Origin: Vesta saturnalis
Lineage: Eukaryota; Arthropoda; Insecta; Coleoptera; Lampyridae
Length of the DNA stretch: 64,000 nucleotides
Reading direction: 5' to 3'
NCBI GenBank assembly: GCA_036346205.1
Contig: JARFJB010002472.1
Coordinates: 145,001-209,000 of the forward strand
Within the stretch, counting starts at the first letter, position 1. Every line of letters begins with the position of its first letter. Positions 22,661 through 34,253 of the stretch are shown here, piece after piece. The translations under genes and the position numbers were made by a program. The notes beneath the pieces were generated by a model, which was not told the origin of the DNA, ran no database searches, and worked only from the letters and a program-made list of their open reading frames with translations.

Positions 22661-24139
22661 ACACAAGTAATCGCAAAGTTATACTTGACGTGTGCCATAA
22701 GAAGTATGAATATTGGTGGAAACCGTGGGAAATTTAATCCGAAAGGTCAAATTTAGATATTATAATGGTAGACCCTGCCCTACTACTCTTACTATTCCGG
22801 AATACTGTTATAGCAGAGTGCTCAACGCTTCGAAAGATGCTTAGAAAACCTTTCTGTGGGGGCCTCGGGGTTATAACCTAAAACTTCACAGAACCAAAGT
22901 TTAGGTTGTGGCATTAAAAACCAAAGCTCTAAAATCGGCTCTGCATAAGAGGCGATAATCAAAAACGAGTTATAGCCGACGACGGAATAAATTGCGAAGA
23001 ATTTTTAGTGCGGTTTTCCAACTTTGTCTGTGGAATCGAACGGTACGAGCTTTGAAAAAAACCAAAATTATATGATATCAACTGTTCTTTCCGTTTAACT
23101 TGAAATTAACTCGGAAACGCGGTACCGCATCGAAAAATCATATTCTTTAAAAAGTTTCATTTGACTTTCACGAACTTGATGAAATAAGTGTTATAATTTT
23201 GAGCCTTTTTAACAATTTCCAATTAAATGTATGCCCTGTTAGAATTGGGCATTAAAGTTGAATTTCCTACTGCGTTTTGGTCTCCATCTTACTTTTCTCC
23301 TCAGCCATTCACTCCCACTTGTTTGTCGTAATATGATATCATTTATCGACTATAATAGTAGAAAGAGACACCTTCCGCCATTTCGTTTTTGGGACGTCAC
23401 CCTTGGGCCAGCTTTGGTCGCCATTTTTATGTGCCCGTGGGGATCCAATTTTTTTCACCTGAGAATAAAAAAAATCTTATTTAATCTGTTATTAATGTTT
23501 ATTAGGGTTGTTTTGAATTTTTCAAGGATATAAAAACCCAGTCCTTAAACGAAATGAGTAATTGTTACATAATTAGTTTGTTTACAAATCATGCTTTAAA
23601 CGATTTTCGTTAATGCTCAAGGTTTAAGTGGAAAATAAAAATTGCACTAATACGTTAAATTGGATTATACTGTTGTTATACGTTTCATTCTGTACCCTTT
23701 TACTGTTATTAAAAAAAAATATTGAAAGTCGACAGTTAAAATTATGTGTACAAGGTTTAAGTGGAAAATAAATTTCATTAAATGGTTAACATATGCAAGT
23801 GGTTTGTTTTCCGCTTCATTGTGTGTTTTAATTTAGGGTGACTTTTTAAAAAATTGCATTAATTTTAGTACCCCGATTAAATTACGTAAATTGATTGTTG
23901 ATGTGGAATATCATACCTTCTCTAAAAACAGTAAAATATATTCATAGCGATGAAGCTTATAATACAGATTAACTATTCTTTATTTATATAGATCAGGGTC
24001 GCAAAAAGGTGCTACAGTAAATTATCGAAAACGTCCTCAAATCTAGGTAATCCCTAACCTCCTATGTTAAATATTAGTGTGAAGACATTTTCGGCAGAAT
24101 TTTCAAAATTAAGGGCAACATAATTTAATCTGGATCTTC

Positions 24140-24869
24140 ATAGAGAACATCACTACCAGCATCAACCGTTTTCATCTTGAGCGATTATATTGTAATGGCT
24201 TATTAACAGGTAAAAACAGCTAATAGCCCTGATACTGATTTATAATAATACTCATTCGGTGAAGCAGCGCGTTAAATCTGTGCTCGGTTTGAAAAACATG
24301 TAAACCTCTTAAGCCGTATTCACTTTGGATGAAACTTAGGTATATTTCTACAACCCAGAAATAAAGCAGCAATCGATGGAATGGAGACTCTCGTTCTCCA
24401 AGGCCAAAGAAATTTCGTGTTCAAAAATCTGTTGGAAAAGTTCTTGCTTCAGCTTTTTGAGATTGCCAAGGGATAATAATGATTGATGTTCGGGATAAGG
24501 GTAGAACAACAACTGAGAATTAAAAAGTATTTTCTTTGCAGAACAGTGCCCCTACACATAAATCGCATGTTGCGATGCAAACAATTCGTGATTTAGAGTT
24601 CGAAATTGCCCCTTTTCACCAGATCTGGCTCCTTGCGGCTATCACGTCTTTCCTCAACTGAGAAAAACTCTACAAGGTCATCTATTTTCTTACAACGACG
24701 ATGAGAAGCCTGGTTTTCAGAGCAAGATAAATTTTTTTTAAAGTCTAGAAGCGTTACAGGTTCGTTTTAATAAATGTATCCAGTTAAGACGAGAGTATGT
24801 TGAATAATAAAATAATTTGACTTTCAAATTTTGTTTGTTCTATAGGCTAAGAATTTTCAATTCATCCTC
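24140..24869 (+). pseudogene. mariner transposase C-terminal half with 3' end, copy A
   Basis: Plus-strand reading: LDET (stop) VYFYNPEIKQQSMEW (about 24320-24380), then SPDLAPCGYHVFPQLRKTL (about 24625-24675) and SLEALQVRFNKCIQLRREYV ending at a TGA/TAA region near 24805. These are the conserved blocks of a mariner DD34D transposase. The second catalytic Asp region reads NSAPTHKSHVAMQTI, so Asp is lost there. About 60 bases after the stop the sequence GGCTAAGAATTTTCAA, then TTCATCCTC (to 24869), looks like a mariner terminal repeat. The N-terminal half is missing and many indels occur. Confidence 0.8.
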
Positions 24870-25480
24870 TTGTTAAAACGTTTAACATAGTATTTATTTT
24901 CTGAACTGAATTGTTGTAACCTTCCGTCGGGCGGGTGATCTGAATGGTATGTCTGTGATATTTCATTGGCTTATTTTTGATAAAAGGGCCTCTAATTTCT
25001 AATAACTTATTTTACCGTTTTCACATGTCGAGAGCGTTCAGTATTCGGAGGTTTCAACACTGAAGTTATTGAAAATTTTCTCAATTTGATATACTGCGCC
25101 TAAACGTTACATTCCTGAAGTGTCGAAGTATCATATCTAACTCTTTTGATAAGTTTATTTGTCATAAATCTGTACAGAGAAATCACGTATAAAATTTTTT
25201 CGGAATGTATTTGTGCATTATTGAAAGAATATAATACTGATACACCGCGCCTGAATACTGAAACTATGTAGGTTTCACAAGTTTTAGTGCCCAAATAAAA
25301 CAATGTATTTTTTCAATTCAGGCTCCATCACTAATCATGAGTAACCTCAAAAATGTATGACCTCCTGAACCCTAAAGATGTCGAAGAACTTCAAAGAATA
25401 GTGTTTGAAGAAGGTGATCAAGATTTATAAAACGATTTTCAAGATGAAGTAGACACTGAAGTCGAAGATGAAATTTAAAT

Positions 25481-25559
25481 GCAGCGTATTAATTCAGAAA
25501 CCCCATATTGTCAATATTTGCAATTACCTTTACTTCAGGTACCAAATTATAATCAATTT
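25481..25559. repeat. 80-base direct repeat flanking copy A, right
   Basis: Near-identical partner of 20830-20909. Gypsy sequence continues from here to the 5' LTR. Confidence 0.9.
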
Positions 25560-26150
25560 TGTCAAAAATATTTTTTGGGTATTTGTGTTTGACACAATAT
25601 TGTGTCTAATCTGATTAACTAAGGCATTTGTCTATTTTCTAGTAAGTGTTTTTTTAATTCCCTATACGTAGCATTTATTTGACCTAGATTCGATATTATG
25701 AACTTAACTATAACGTTATATTGCTCGACTAGAAAATTTGAATTTTTATTTAAAGTTTTAGGATTGCTACTAGCATCACTTTATAGTTTTACAGGGTTTC
25801 ACAAAATATTGGTTTAATCAAATTTTTACTATTGTAAAATATCATTTCAAATAGCCACACAATAATTCTTACTAATATAAAATACCCACTCAATTGAAAA
25901 TAGACTGAAATTAACCATTGTCGTAACATTACCTTACATTTCAATTTTATTTTGTATCCATTTCTCATTCGCTTATATCATTAAACTGTAACTGTTGGCT
26001 TATTTATCTTTTTTAATGACTTTTTATGATTTTCGTACGGTAAGTGTAAAACTTCAGATATTCTAATAATCAAGATTAAACATAATATATAAAAATCTTC
26101 TCACTTTCAACATTTACAACCACTGTATTAGTAACTTCTCCGGTTGAATC
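25483..26150 (-). pseudogene. gypsy gag-like region, second (5') part, disrupted
   Basis: Minus-strand continuation of the gag-like region beyond copy A. A stretch at about 25630-25760 reads LNKNSNFLVEQYNVIVKFII and GQINATYRELKKTLTRK. It lies between the 5' LTR and the rest of gag, so it should be the gag N-terminus. No start codon could be fixed. Beyond about 25.8 kb it is too decayed to read. Confidence 0.5.
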
Positions 26151-26215
26151 CACTTCCTTGCTTTCTTTATGCCCCATTTAGTATTCCATATAATTGCTTC
26201 TGCTTCTCCAAAATT

Positions 26216-26233
26216 CGCCTTTAAGGATCGCCA
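26216..26233 (-). other. candidate primer-binding site of the gypsy relic
   Basis: On the minus strand TGGCGATCCTTAAAGGCG follows the LTR end CATTACA without a gap. TGG adjacent to the LTR is what a tRNA 3' CCA primer requires. The tRNA was not identified. Confidence 0.7.
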
Positions 26234-26625
26234 TGTAATGCCATATGTGAAACCTCTTGATTCGCCATGTAAACGACACATCGTACGCACTATAAATTAA
26301 TTAATACGCTCGATTCATTTAATCTAATCTAATGATACTCTCTTAGTAATACTGTAATACTACTACTACTGATAATCATAATTAATACTTTATAATAAAG
26401 AATGAATAATTCACAAAAGTACTCTACTCATATTTATATCTATAAAACGAGTTTGCTTCATTGCCTTATTTTGAAATCTGTTTATTAAACTAATATACCT
26501 ACAAAACGTTTAATATATGCAATTAATTTAATTCTAAAGCTACCCATCTACGAACAAATCTATAAACAATGTTACAATAATGTTAATTACAAACAACGCC
26601 ATTACAATGCAACTTATGCACTACA
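26234..26625 (-). repeat. 5' LTR of the gypsy relic
   Basis: 392 bases. Partner of 18514-18876, about 30 bases longer owing to an indel near 26560. It is followed by the CCAA target duplication. Confidence 0.9.
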
Positions 26626-26629
26626 CCAA

Positions 26630-27638
26630 TTCAACATGCATTATTTATTTAAGTTCTATGCCTACATACAATTTAAGCAAATCTTCTGAATCAGTTACTT
26701 AATAAAGTTTATAAATAATTTATAAATTATTATAATTGCTAGATTATTTAAGACAAGACGGGTTTAACACGCATCTTTGTTAATATTTATTTGTCTAACT
26801 TAAATGTACAACTTAATCTTTATTTATATGGTCAGATCACGTAATTCCACGCTTAGGCTCTTTTATATCTAATACACAGTCACTAATAGATATAAACAAC
26901 CTTAATGATTGCTGACGAAAAACTTTCAATTTTAAAATTTGAAATTTTATACAATTTCAAACTACACAATTAAAATGGCCAGAAAATTGAAAGTTTAGAC
27001 CGTTTCGCGTCGATGTGAAATGAAAAAAGTATCACACTTCAAAATGGGACGCGTTCAGTGTTGGGACCATCTCGCGTTAATGTTAAATGAAGACTCCTTC
27101 TCACTCGTAGCATCGTTTTGTACCTCTCAGATCTTTATCGTACCAATGCTTCTCCAAGAAAAAATTTACCCTTTAGATGGTCTTGGTATTTGCTTGCGGT
27201 TCCATTTAATGCGCCAAATAGCACAAGCTTCAGGATAATTTGCTAAATCTACATGAATTTCCAATTTAATAATTTTTACAAAATTAGATACCCTAATGTA
27301 AATAGACTAGGTTTCTTATCCGATGAAAATCCATTATAATATCAATTTCATAATTACTGTTATACTGAATTTTTTATACCGCCATAAGAAATAGTATTCG
27401 TGGAACCTAGTTTTGCAAAAGTATAAAGTACGCAAAAATTATTTGTAAAACTTATAATGTAATCTTGATTGACCAAAACCTGATCTTTCAAACGCTGTGC
27501 AATTTGTTTAAATTCTTAACAATGTTATATTAATTTTACTTACAAGTGCTGATTTTCTTTATCATTTCCAAAACAACATTATCAAGGTTGTAAACAACGG
27601 CGGTTTGTAATCTTCTGCAATTTCTTAATTCTATTTTA
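26630..27638. other. interval between the gypsy relic and copy B
   Basis: About 1 kb of AT-rich sequence. A 72-codon open stretch at 27020-27238 has no recognisable similarity. No repeat was recognised. Confidence 0.45.
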
Positions 27639-27838
27639 AATTTGTTGTTAATGCAAATATTAATTTATATTGCATTAACGTTAGTTTTAGATGTTAATTT
27701 GTAAACTTATTTTGAACTGTGTGATATTGTATTTATACAAACTAGTTTGATACATTTGCAATTTATTTTCAAGCGTTTCCAGTGACGTAGTTTCATTTTT
27801 AAATATACGAATTGATTGTGCATTTAACTAATTTAATA

Positions 27839-28270
27839 ACAAACACAGTTTTCTTTCCAAATAAACCTCACATTTAGTAAAAATAAAATACTGCTCAATT
27901 CAGCATAACAAAAACAAAAATAAATGTAAGCAAAGAATATCACTTCGCAATCCATATTTTATGACATTTCTACACTACGCTTGGTGGACAAGCGTAGTGT
28001 GCAATAACATTTTTATTGCACTAGAGCAATAAACTATAACTTTTGACATTAACAAACAGTTTTCTTTCCAAATAAACCTCACATTTAATAAAAATAAAAT
28101 ACTGCTCAATTCAGCATAACAAAAACAAAAATAAATGTAAGCAAAGAATTATTTCACTTCGCAATCCATATTTTATCGACATTTCTACACTACGCTTGGT
28201 GGACAAGCGTAGTGTGCAATAACATTTTTATTGCACTAGAGCAATAAACTGTAACTTTTGACATTAAACA
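27839..28270. repeat. tandem duplication of about 215 bases within copy B, with two palindrome pairs
   Basis: The segment from ACAAACACAGTTTTC through the palindromes to AACTTTTGACATTAA occurs twice head to tail. The palindromes start at 27972 and 28187, a spacing of 215. Copy A has it once. Confidence 0.9.
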
Positions 28271-31159
28271 TAGTGCAAAAAGTTTTCGTTTAATGAATAA
28301 AGGTACAAAAAGGAAGTTTTTAAAATCGTTACGTTGCGCAACACTATTGAGAGTAGACATGTTAGTGGAAAATCAAAATTTTTAGTTTTGTAGTAATATA
28401 TTAGTGGAAAGCTAGGTATATTCAGTTGTGTGGTTGGGTAGCACTTATTTAGTTATGCATTCATGGTATGTTTGGCGTTGTTTCAATTTTTTGATTATTC
28501 GAATTAAGATGGTTGATTTAATGAATTTGTTGACGGATATCATTTGAACAAAATGTAACTGTGATTATTGGAAGTAGCTTACTGCTTCAAGAGATTAGGT
28601 AGAGCTCTGTTAATGGAAAATGCATCCATCAATAAGTTTTTTGTAATAGAATTGTGAATATTATAAGTACGCTTGGTGAAAAGCGGTCAGCCCTTGTGTC
28701 AACATGAGAGATCGTGTTCTACGCCCTAAGTGTATCCTAAATGTGTAAGGTAGTGCTTATTGTTATTTTGATCTGTAATAAATATAAACGTTAATTGTTT
28801 ACAGTTAGTTCCTATAAAGTACGCGTCACCGGCTTAATGAGATTTACAGGGTTTGATATTTCCCTGTTGCGGAAACGTTTTTACAGACACATTTACGAAT
28901 TTATTTAGTTATTAGGTATTATTAAATTCTTTTCTTTCTATGTTGCATGCTGGTGACACCGTTCTCCTCTGATTTCGTTTTTTAAGGTTGTTATTAATTA
29001 AGAAATGCCATGTGCCACCTTACCTTTAGCTTTCGAAAGCGCTTATGTGGAAGCAAAGGAAAGGAAATTAAAATTTGTGTATTTTAAATTTGAATAGCTG
29101 AATTATTTTCAAACCGTAATTATCGACAAAAATATGTTATTATAGAGTAGAGATTGGTTGCGTATTCGGACTATTGTTCAACAATAGACATTTGTTAAAA
29201 TTAATTATTGAGTTTCTCTTAAGTGTTGGGTTGCTTTTGTTAAGAAACAGATTACAGATGCTGAAAGGGTGTTAACCTTATTTTTGTTTTATTTTGTGTT
29301 CTCGTTTGGCAATTTTGCCTTGTTCACATTTTAATTTAAGAGTTTATTAAGGCAGGGCTGGTCGGCGCTTGCGGTTATTTGCCTGTGCTGTGTTCTAATC
29401 CCGTTTCAGCCCGTTACTACACGAATTCCCTTACAAAGAAGTATTTTAAACTTTGTGGCTTTTTGCAGTGTTGCCAAATAAATTTTTTTAATGGCTTTAA
29501 CAGATGGTGCCAAACTTCTTTCGAACTTCGTACGGCATCTTGTTGCAGTAAAACATTTCCCATTTTTGTAGTGGGTTTGCATAATAAATATGCGTTCTTC
29601 GATTCGTTCTCCCCATGTTGATCAAAACACAAGTAATCGCAAAGTTATACTTGACGTGTGCCATAAGAAGTATGAATATTGGTGGAAACCGTGGAAAATT
29701 TAATCCGAAAGGTCAAATTTAGATATTGTAATGGTAGACCCTGCCCTGTCTCTTACTATTCCGGAATACTATTATAGCAGAGTGCTCAACGCTTCGAAAG
29801 ATGCTTAGAAAACCTTTCTGTGGGGGCCTCGGGGTTATAACCTAAAACTTCACACAATCAAAGTTTAGGTTGTGGTATGTAAAAAACCAAAAGCCGTCTA
29901 AAATCGGCTCGTGCATAAGAGCGCGATAATCAAAAAACGAGTTAACTAGCCGACGACGTAGAATAAATTGCGAAGAATTTTTTAGTGTGGTTTTCGTAAC
30001 TTTGTCTGTGGAATCGAACGTAGTACGAGCTTTGAAAAAGCAAAATGCATATGATATCAACTGTTCTTTCCGTTTAACTTGAATTAACTCGGAAACGCGG
30101 TACCGCATCGAAAAATCATATTCTTTAAAAAAGTTTCATTTGACTTTCACGAACTTGATGAAATAAGTGTTATAATTTTTGAGCCTTTTGTAACTGAGAT
30201 ATTCCATTTAAATGTATGCACCTGTTAGAATTGCGGCATTAAAGTTGAATTTCCTACTGCGTTTCGCTGTCTCACATCTTACTTTTCTCCTCAGCTTCAT
30301 TCACTCCCACTTGTTACATGTCGTAATATGATATCATTTATCGACTATAATAGTAGAAGAGAGACACCTTCCGCAATTTCGTTTTTTTGTGACGTCACCC
30401 TTGGCCCAAGCTTTGGTCGCCATTTTTTATGTGCCCGCGTGGGGATCCTATTTTTCACCTGAGAATGAAAAGATCTTATTTAATCAGTTATTAATGTTTA
30501 TTAGGGTTGTTTTGAATTTTGTCAAGGATATAAAAACCCAGTCCTTAAACGAAATGAGTAATTAAGTTACATAATTAGTTTGCTTTACAAATCATGCTTT
30601 AAACGATTTTCGTTATATGCTCAAGGTTTAAGTGGAAAATAAAAATTGCACTAATACGTTACACATGTGGATTATAGGCTGTTGTTATACGTTTCATTCT
30701 GTACTCCCTTTAGTAGTGTTATTACTTAAAAGTAAATATTGAAAGTCGACAGTTAAAATTATGTGTACACGGTTTAAGTGGAAAATAAATTTCATTAAAT
30801 GGTTACACATATGCATTACAGTGGTTTGTTTTCCGCTTCACTGTGTGTTTTAATTTAGGGATGACTTTTTTAAAATCAATTGCATTAATTTTAGTACCCC
30901 GATTAAATTATGTAAATTGATTATTGATGTGGAATATTATACCTTCTCTAAAAACAAATATATTCAGAGCTATGAAGCCTATAATACAGATTAACTACTC
31001 TTTATTTGTATAGATCAGGGTCGCAAAAAGGTGCTGCAGTAGATTATCGAAAACGTCCTCAAATCTAGGTAATCCCTAATCTCCTATGTTAAATATTAGT
31101 GTGAAGACATTTTTGGCAGAACTTTCAAAATTAAGGGCAACATAATTTAATCTGGATCT

Positions 31160-31878
31160 TCATAGAGAACATCACTACCAGCATCAACCGTTTTCATCTT
31201 GAGCGATTATATTGTAATGGCTTATTAACAGGTAAAAACCGCTAATACCCCTGATACTGCTTTATAATAATACTCATTCGGTGAAGCAGCGCGTTAAATC
31301 TGTGCTCGGTTTGAAAAACATGTAAACCTCTTAAGCCGTATTCACTTTGGATGAAACTTAGGTATATTTCTACAACGCAGAAATAAAGCAGCAATCGATG
31401 GAATGGAGACTGTCGTGTTCAAAAATCTGTTGGAAAAGTTCTTGCTTCAGCTTTTTGAGATTGCCAAGGGATAATCATGATTGATGTTCGGGATAAGGGT
31501 AGAACAACTGAGAATTAAAAAGTGTTTTTTTTGCAGAACAGTGCCCCTGCACACAAATCGCATGTTGGGATGCAAACAATTCGTGATTTAGAGTTCGAAT
31601 TACTTGAAAACCCCCTTTTTCACCAGATCTGGCTCCTTGCGACTATCATGTCTTTCCTCAACTGAGAAAAACTCTACAAGGTCGTCTATTTTCTTACAAC
31701 GATGATGAGAAGCCTGGTTTTCAGAGCAAGACAAATTTTTTTTAAAGTCTAGAAGCGTTACAGGTTCGTTTTAATAAATGTATCCAATTAAGACGAGAGT
31801 ATGTTGAATAATAAAATAATTTGACTTTCAAATTTTGTTTGCTTCTATAGTAGGCTAAGAATTTTTCAATTCATCCTC
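31160..31878 (+). pseudogene. mariner transposase C-terminal half with 3' end, copy B
   Basis: Paralogue of 24140-24869 inside the duplication. It carries the same blocks (DETxVYFYN, SPDLAPCDYHVFPQL, LEALQVRFNKCIQLRREYV) and the same end, TTCAATTCATCCTC, at 31878. It lacks a short segment present in copy A after ATGGAGACT. Not functional. Confidence 0.8.
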
Positions 31879-32639
31879 TTGTTAAAACGTTTAACATAGT
31901 ATTTATTTTCTGAACTGAATGTGAATTGTAACCTCCGTCGGGCGCGGGTGATCTGAATGGTATGTCTGTGATATTTCATTGGCTTATTTTTTGATAAAAG
32001 GCCGACCTCTAATTTCTAATAACTTCTTATTTTACCGTTATTCACATGTCGAGAGCGTTCAGTATTCGAGTAGGTTTCAGACACTGAAGTTATTGAAAAT
32101 TTTTCAATTTGATATACTGCGCCTAACTACGTTACATTCCTGAAGTGTCGAAGTATCATATCTAACTCTTTTGATAAGTTTATTTGTCATAAATATGTAC
32201 AGAGAAATCACGTATAGAATTTTTTCGGAATGTATTTGTGCATTATTGAAAGAATATCATACTGATACACCGCGCCTGAATACTGAAACTATGTACGTTT
32301 CACAAGTTTTAGTGCCCGAAATAAAACAATGTAGTTTTTTTTTCAATTCAAATAGCTCCCTCACTAATCATGAGTAACCTCAAAAAAATGTATGACCTCC
32401 TGAACCCTAAAGATGTCGAAGAACTTCAAAGAATAGTGTTTGAAGAAGGTGATCAAGATTTATAAAACGATTTTCAAGATGAAGTAGACACTGAAGTCGA
32501 AGATGAAATTTAAATTCACTGGGAAGATTCAGACGTGGTTAACATTTTTATGGGAGATACAAATAAACAATTGAAGTAATAATCCTTCACTAAGGGTACG
32601 GTATACAAGTCCCAATTTAATCAGAAAGCTTCCAAGAGT

Positions 32640-33650
32640 TATAGGCAATGCTCGAATCGCTAATATACGATACCTGTGTTATAAGTAAGCGTTTGACCCC
32701 CCTTATTAAAACACAAGTTCAAATTTCACCCTCATAGATGGCGCCACAAACAAATCCAAATTTTTGGTCAAGAGACAAATGCCTGAGAGTAAGTTTCTAA
32801 GCCCTACATCTCTATTACAAGTTAGCATTATGCCCCTTATTACAATGCAAATTCATATTTCCAATCATAACCTGCAGAGACTTAAATAAATTTTCCGCAA
32901 AGGCTACCACGACAATACACGAAGGCCCACGAGCAAGTTCCGATTACGACTAGGGCCGAAAACCCTAGAACAAGTTGCAATGCCCTACACCTGCCTTACA
33001 AGTTAGCATTAGGCCCGCTTATTAGAATGCAAGTTCAAATTTCCTACCAAGGGGGCCAGGGATAAGCCCCGAGAGCAAGTTGCGAGATCTTATACCTGTC
33101 TTATAAGTTAGCATTAGGACCCCTTATTAGAATACAAGTCCAAATTTCTGGCAATAAACAATCAGAATGTAGACTTAAATACAAATTCAAATTTCCCACC
33201 AAGGGGCTAGGGGGCTAAGACCCGGAAGCAATTTGCGAAGCCCTATGTCTGTCTGTCTGTCTTATAAGCCCCCTTATTAGAATGTAAACACAAATTCAAA
33301 TTTCCCACCAAGGGTGTGAAGCCCCGAAAGCAAGTTACGAAGCCCTATACCTGTCTTATAAGTTACCGTTAGAACCCCCCCTCCCCCATTATTAGAATAA
33401 AAATCTGTCTTACAATTTAGCTTAAATACAAATTCAAATTTTCCGCCAATGAGGCCTCGACAAGGGGGTAGAGCGCCGAGAGCAGGGTGCGTAGCCCTAC
33501 GCCTGTCTTACAAGTTAGCATTAGGCCCCTTATAATACAAACTCAAATTTTCCTCCAAGGGTACCACGACAATACACGAGGACCCACGAACAAGTTCCGA
33601 TCACGATAAGTTGCAAAGACCCGAGAGCAAGTTGCGAGTAAATTTCTCGC
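32640..33650. repeat. degenerate minisatellite, period roughly 110-130 bases
   Basis: About eight diverged units, more GC-rich than their surroundings. Recurring landmarks in fixed order are CTGTCTTA(T/C)AAGTTAGCATTAGG, CCCCTTATTAGAAT, CAAATTCAAATTT, CCACCAAGG, GAGAGCAAGTTGCGA and AGCCCTA. A longer phrase around CCACGACAATACACGA appears at 32909 and 33571, suggesting a higher-order pattern. A small TCTG tetranucleotide run lies at 33248-33263. Confidence 0.85.
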
Positions 33651-33850
33651 TGTAGATTTATGCGTGGTGTACACTTTTTTTTGTTTGCTGTAGCAACACT
33701 CTAATATCTCTCCTGGGCATACATTTTATAAATCTAAAATCCTTTTTCGACAAGATGTACTTCAGCCGATACAGAACCTGTATGTATGCAAAGCCGTCTT
33801 ATGCGATAGCATGACTATAAAACCTATAATGCGTATGTGTAATCATTTAT

Positions 33851-34253
33851 CGTATTAATGCAATTTTTGTTTTCCACTTAAACCTTGAGCATATAATTTA
33901 ACGTTCGCAAGGTGAAATCGTTTAAAGCATGATTTGTAAAGCAAACTAATTATGTAAGTGAATTACTCGTTTATATGTATAACATTTCGATGTCGTTATT
34001 TAGATATTGAAAAAAATTGAGCTAGGGCTTAAATGCAGCTTAAAGGTTGCATAGAACATAATTGTTTAAGGACTAGATTTTTATATCCTTGATAAAAATC
34101 AAAACAACCCTAAAAAATATTAATAACAGATTAAATAACATATTTTTATTCTGAGGTAAAAAAAGTACGACCACCACGTGGGAATATAAAAAATGGCGAC
34201 CAAGGGTGTCCCAATGGTGTCGGCACAAAGAAACAAAATGGCGGAAGGTGTGT
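33851..34253 (-). repeat. inverted partial third copy of the duplicated segment
   Basis: The reverse complement matches 30366-30660 of copy B and the same part of copy A. Shared landmarks include GGAAGGTG, ATGGCGACCAA, TTGATAAAAATC, AAACCTTGAGC-like and CAATTTTTGTTTTCC. It contains about 105 extra bases next to the GTCCTTAAAC landmark that both A and B lack. Confidence 0.85.

Larger units (their letters stand above)
20905..25480. repeat. copy A of a segmental duplication (paired with 27639-32515)
   Basis: About 4.6 kb collinear with copy B. The junctions share the short sequence AATTT on the left. On the right, identity ends at TTTAAAT. The first 2 kb differ mainly by scattered substitutions. 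From about 22.9 to 25.35 kb the differences are mostly one- to three-base deletions in copy A. Both copies contain twin palindromes, an N-terminal transposase relic, a mariner relic and no intact gene. See the findings for the mechanism and quality questions. Confidence 0.95.
18514..26625 (-). mobile_element. Ty3/gypsy LTR retrotransposon relic, pol-deleted and interrupted by copy A
   Basis: LTRs at 18514-18876 and 26234-26625 start TGTAATGCCA and end CTACA on the plus strand. The same CCAA lies outside each LTR (18510-18513 and 26626-26629), a 4-base target duplication as is usual for many Ty3/gypsy elements. The minus-strand internal region carries a gag-like part, a protease motif and reverse transcriptase. 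The polypurine tract and LTR follow almost directly, so RNase H and integrase have been deleted. A primer site abuts the 5' LTR. The gag-like region is interrupted from 20910 to 25480 by copy A and flanked by an 80-base duplication. Net element length without that segment is about 3.5 kb. Confidence 0.9.
27639..32515. repeat. copy B of the segmental duplication (paired with 20905-25480)
   Basis: 4.9 kb, collinear with copy A. It is longer by an internal tandem duplication of about 215 bases (starting near 27839 and 28050) and by many one- to three-base insertions in its second half. Unlike copy A, it is not flanked by a direct repeat. It runs on into the sequence at 32516 without a visible break, so B is the likelier source locus. 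Its last 150 bases read as an acidic peptide (YDLLNPKDVEELQRI, then DEVDTEVEDEI) with stops, continuing outside the duplicated segment to HWEDSDVVNIF. Confidence 0.95.

Noticed and set aside
18514..26625. The repeat pair 18.5/26.2 kb as part of the A/B segmental duplication
   Set aside because: The TG...CA ends, polypurine tract, primer site and CCAA target duplication show that they are LTRs of one gypsy element. The A/B duplication is a separate event.
32360..32560. Acidic peptide at the end of copy B as the N-terminus of a second piggyBac transposase
   Set aside because: The composition is suggestive, but no catalytic block follows and stops interrupt it. Acidic N-termini are not diagnostic.
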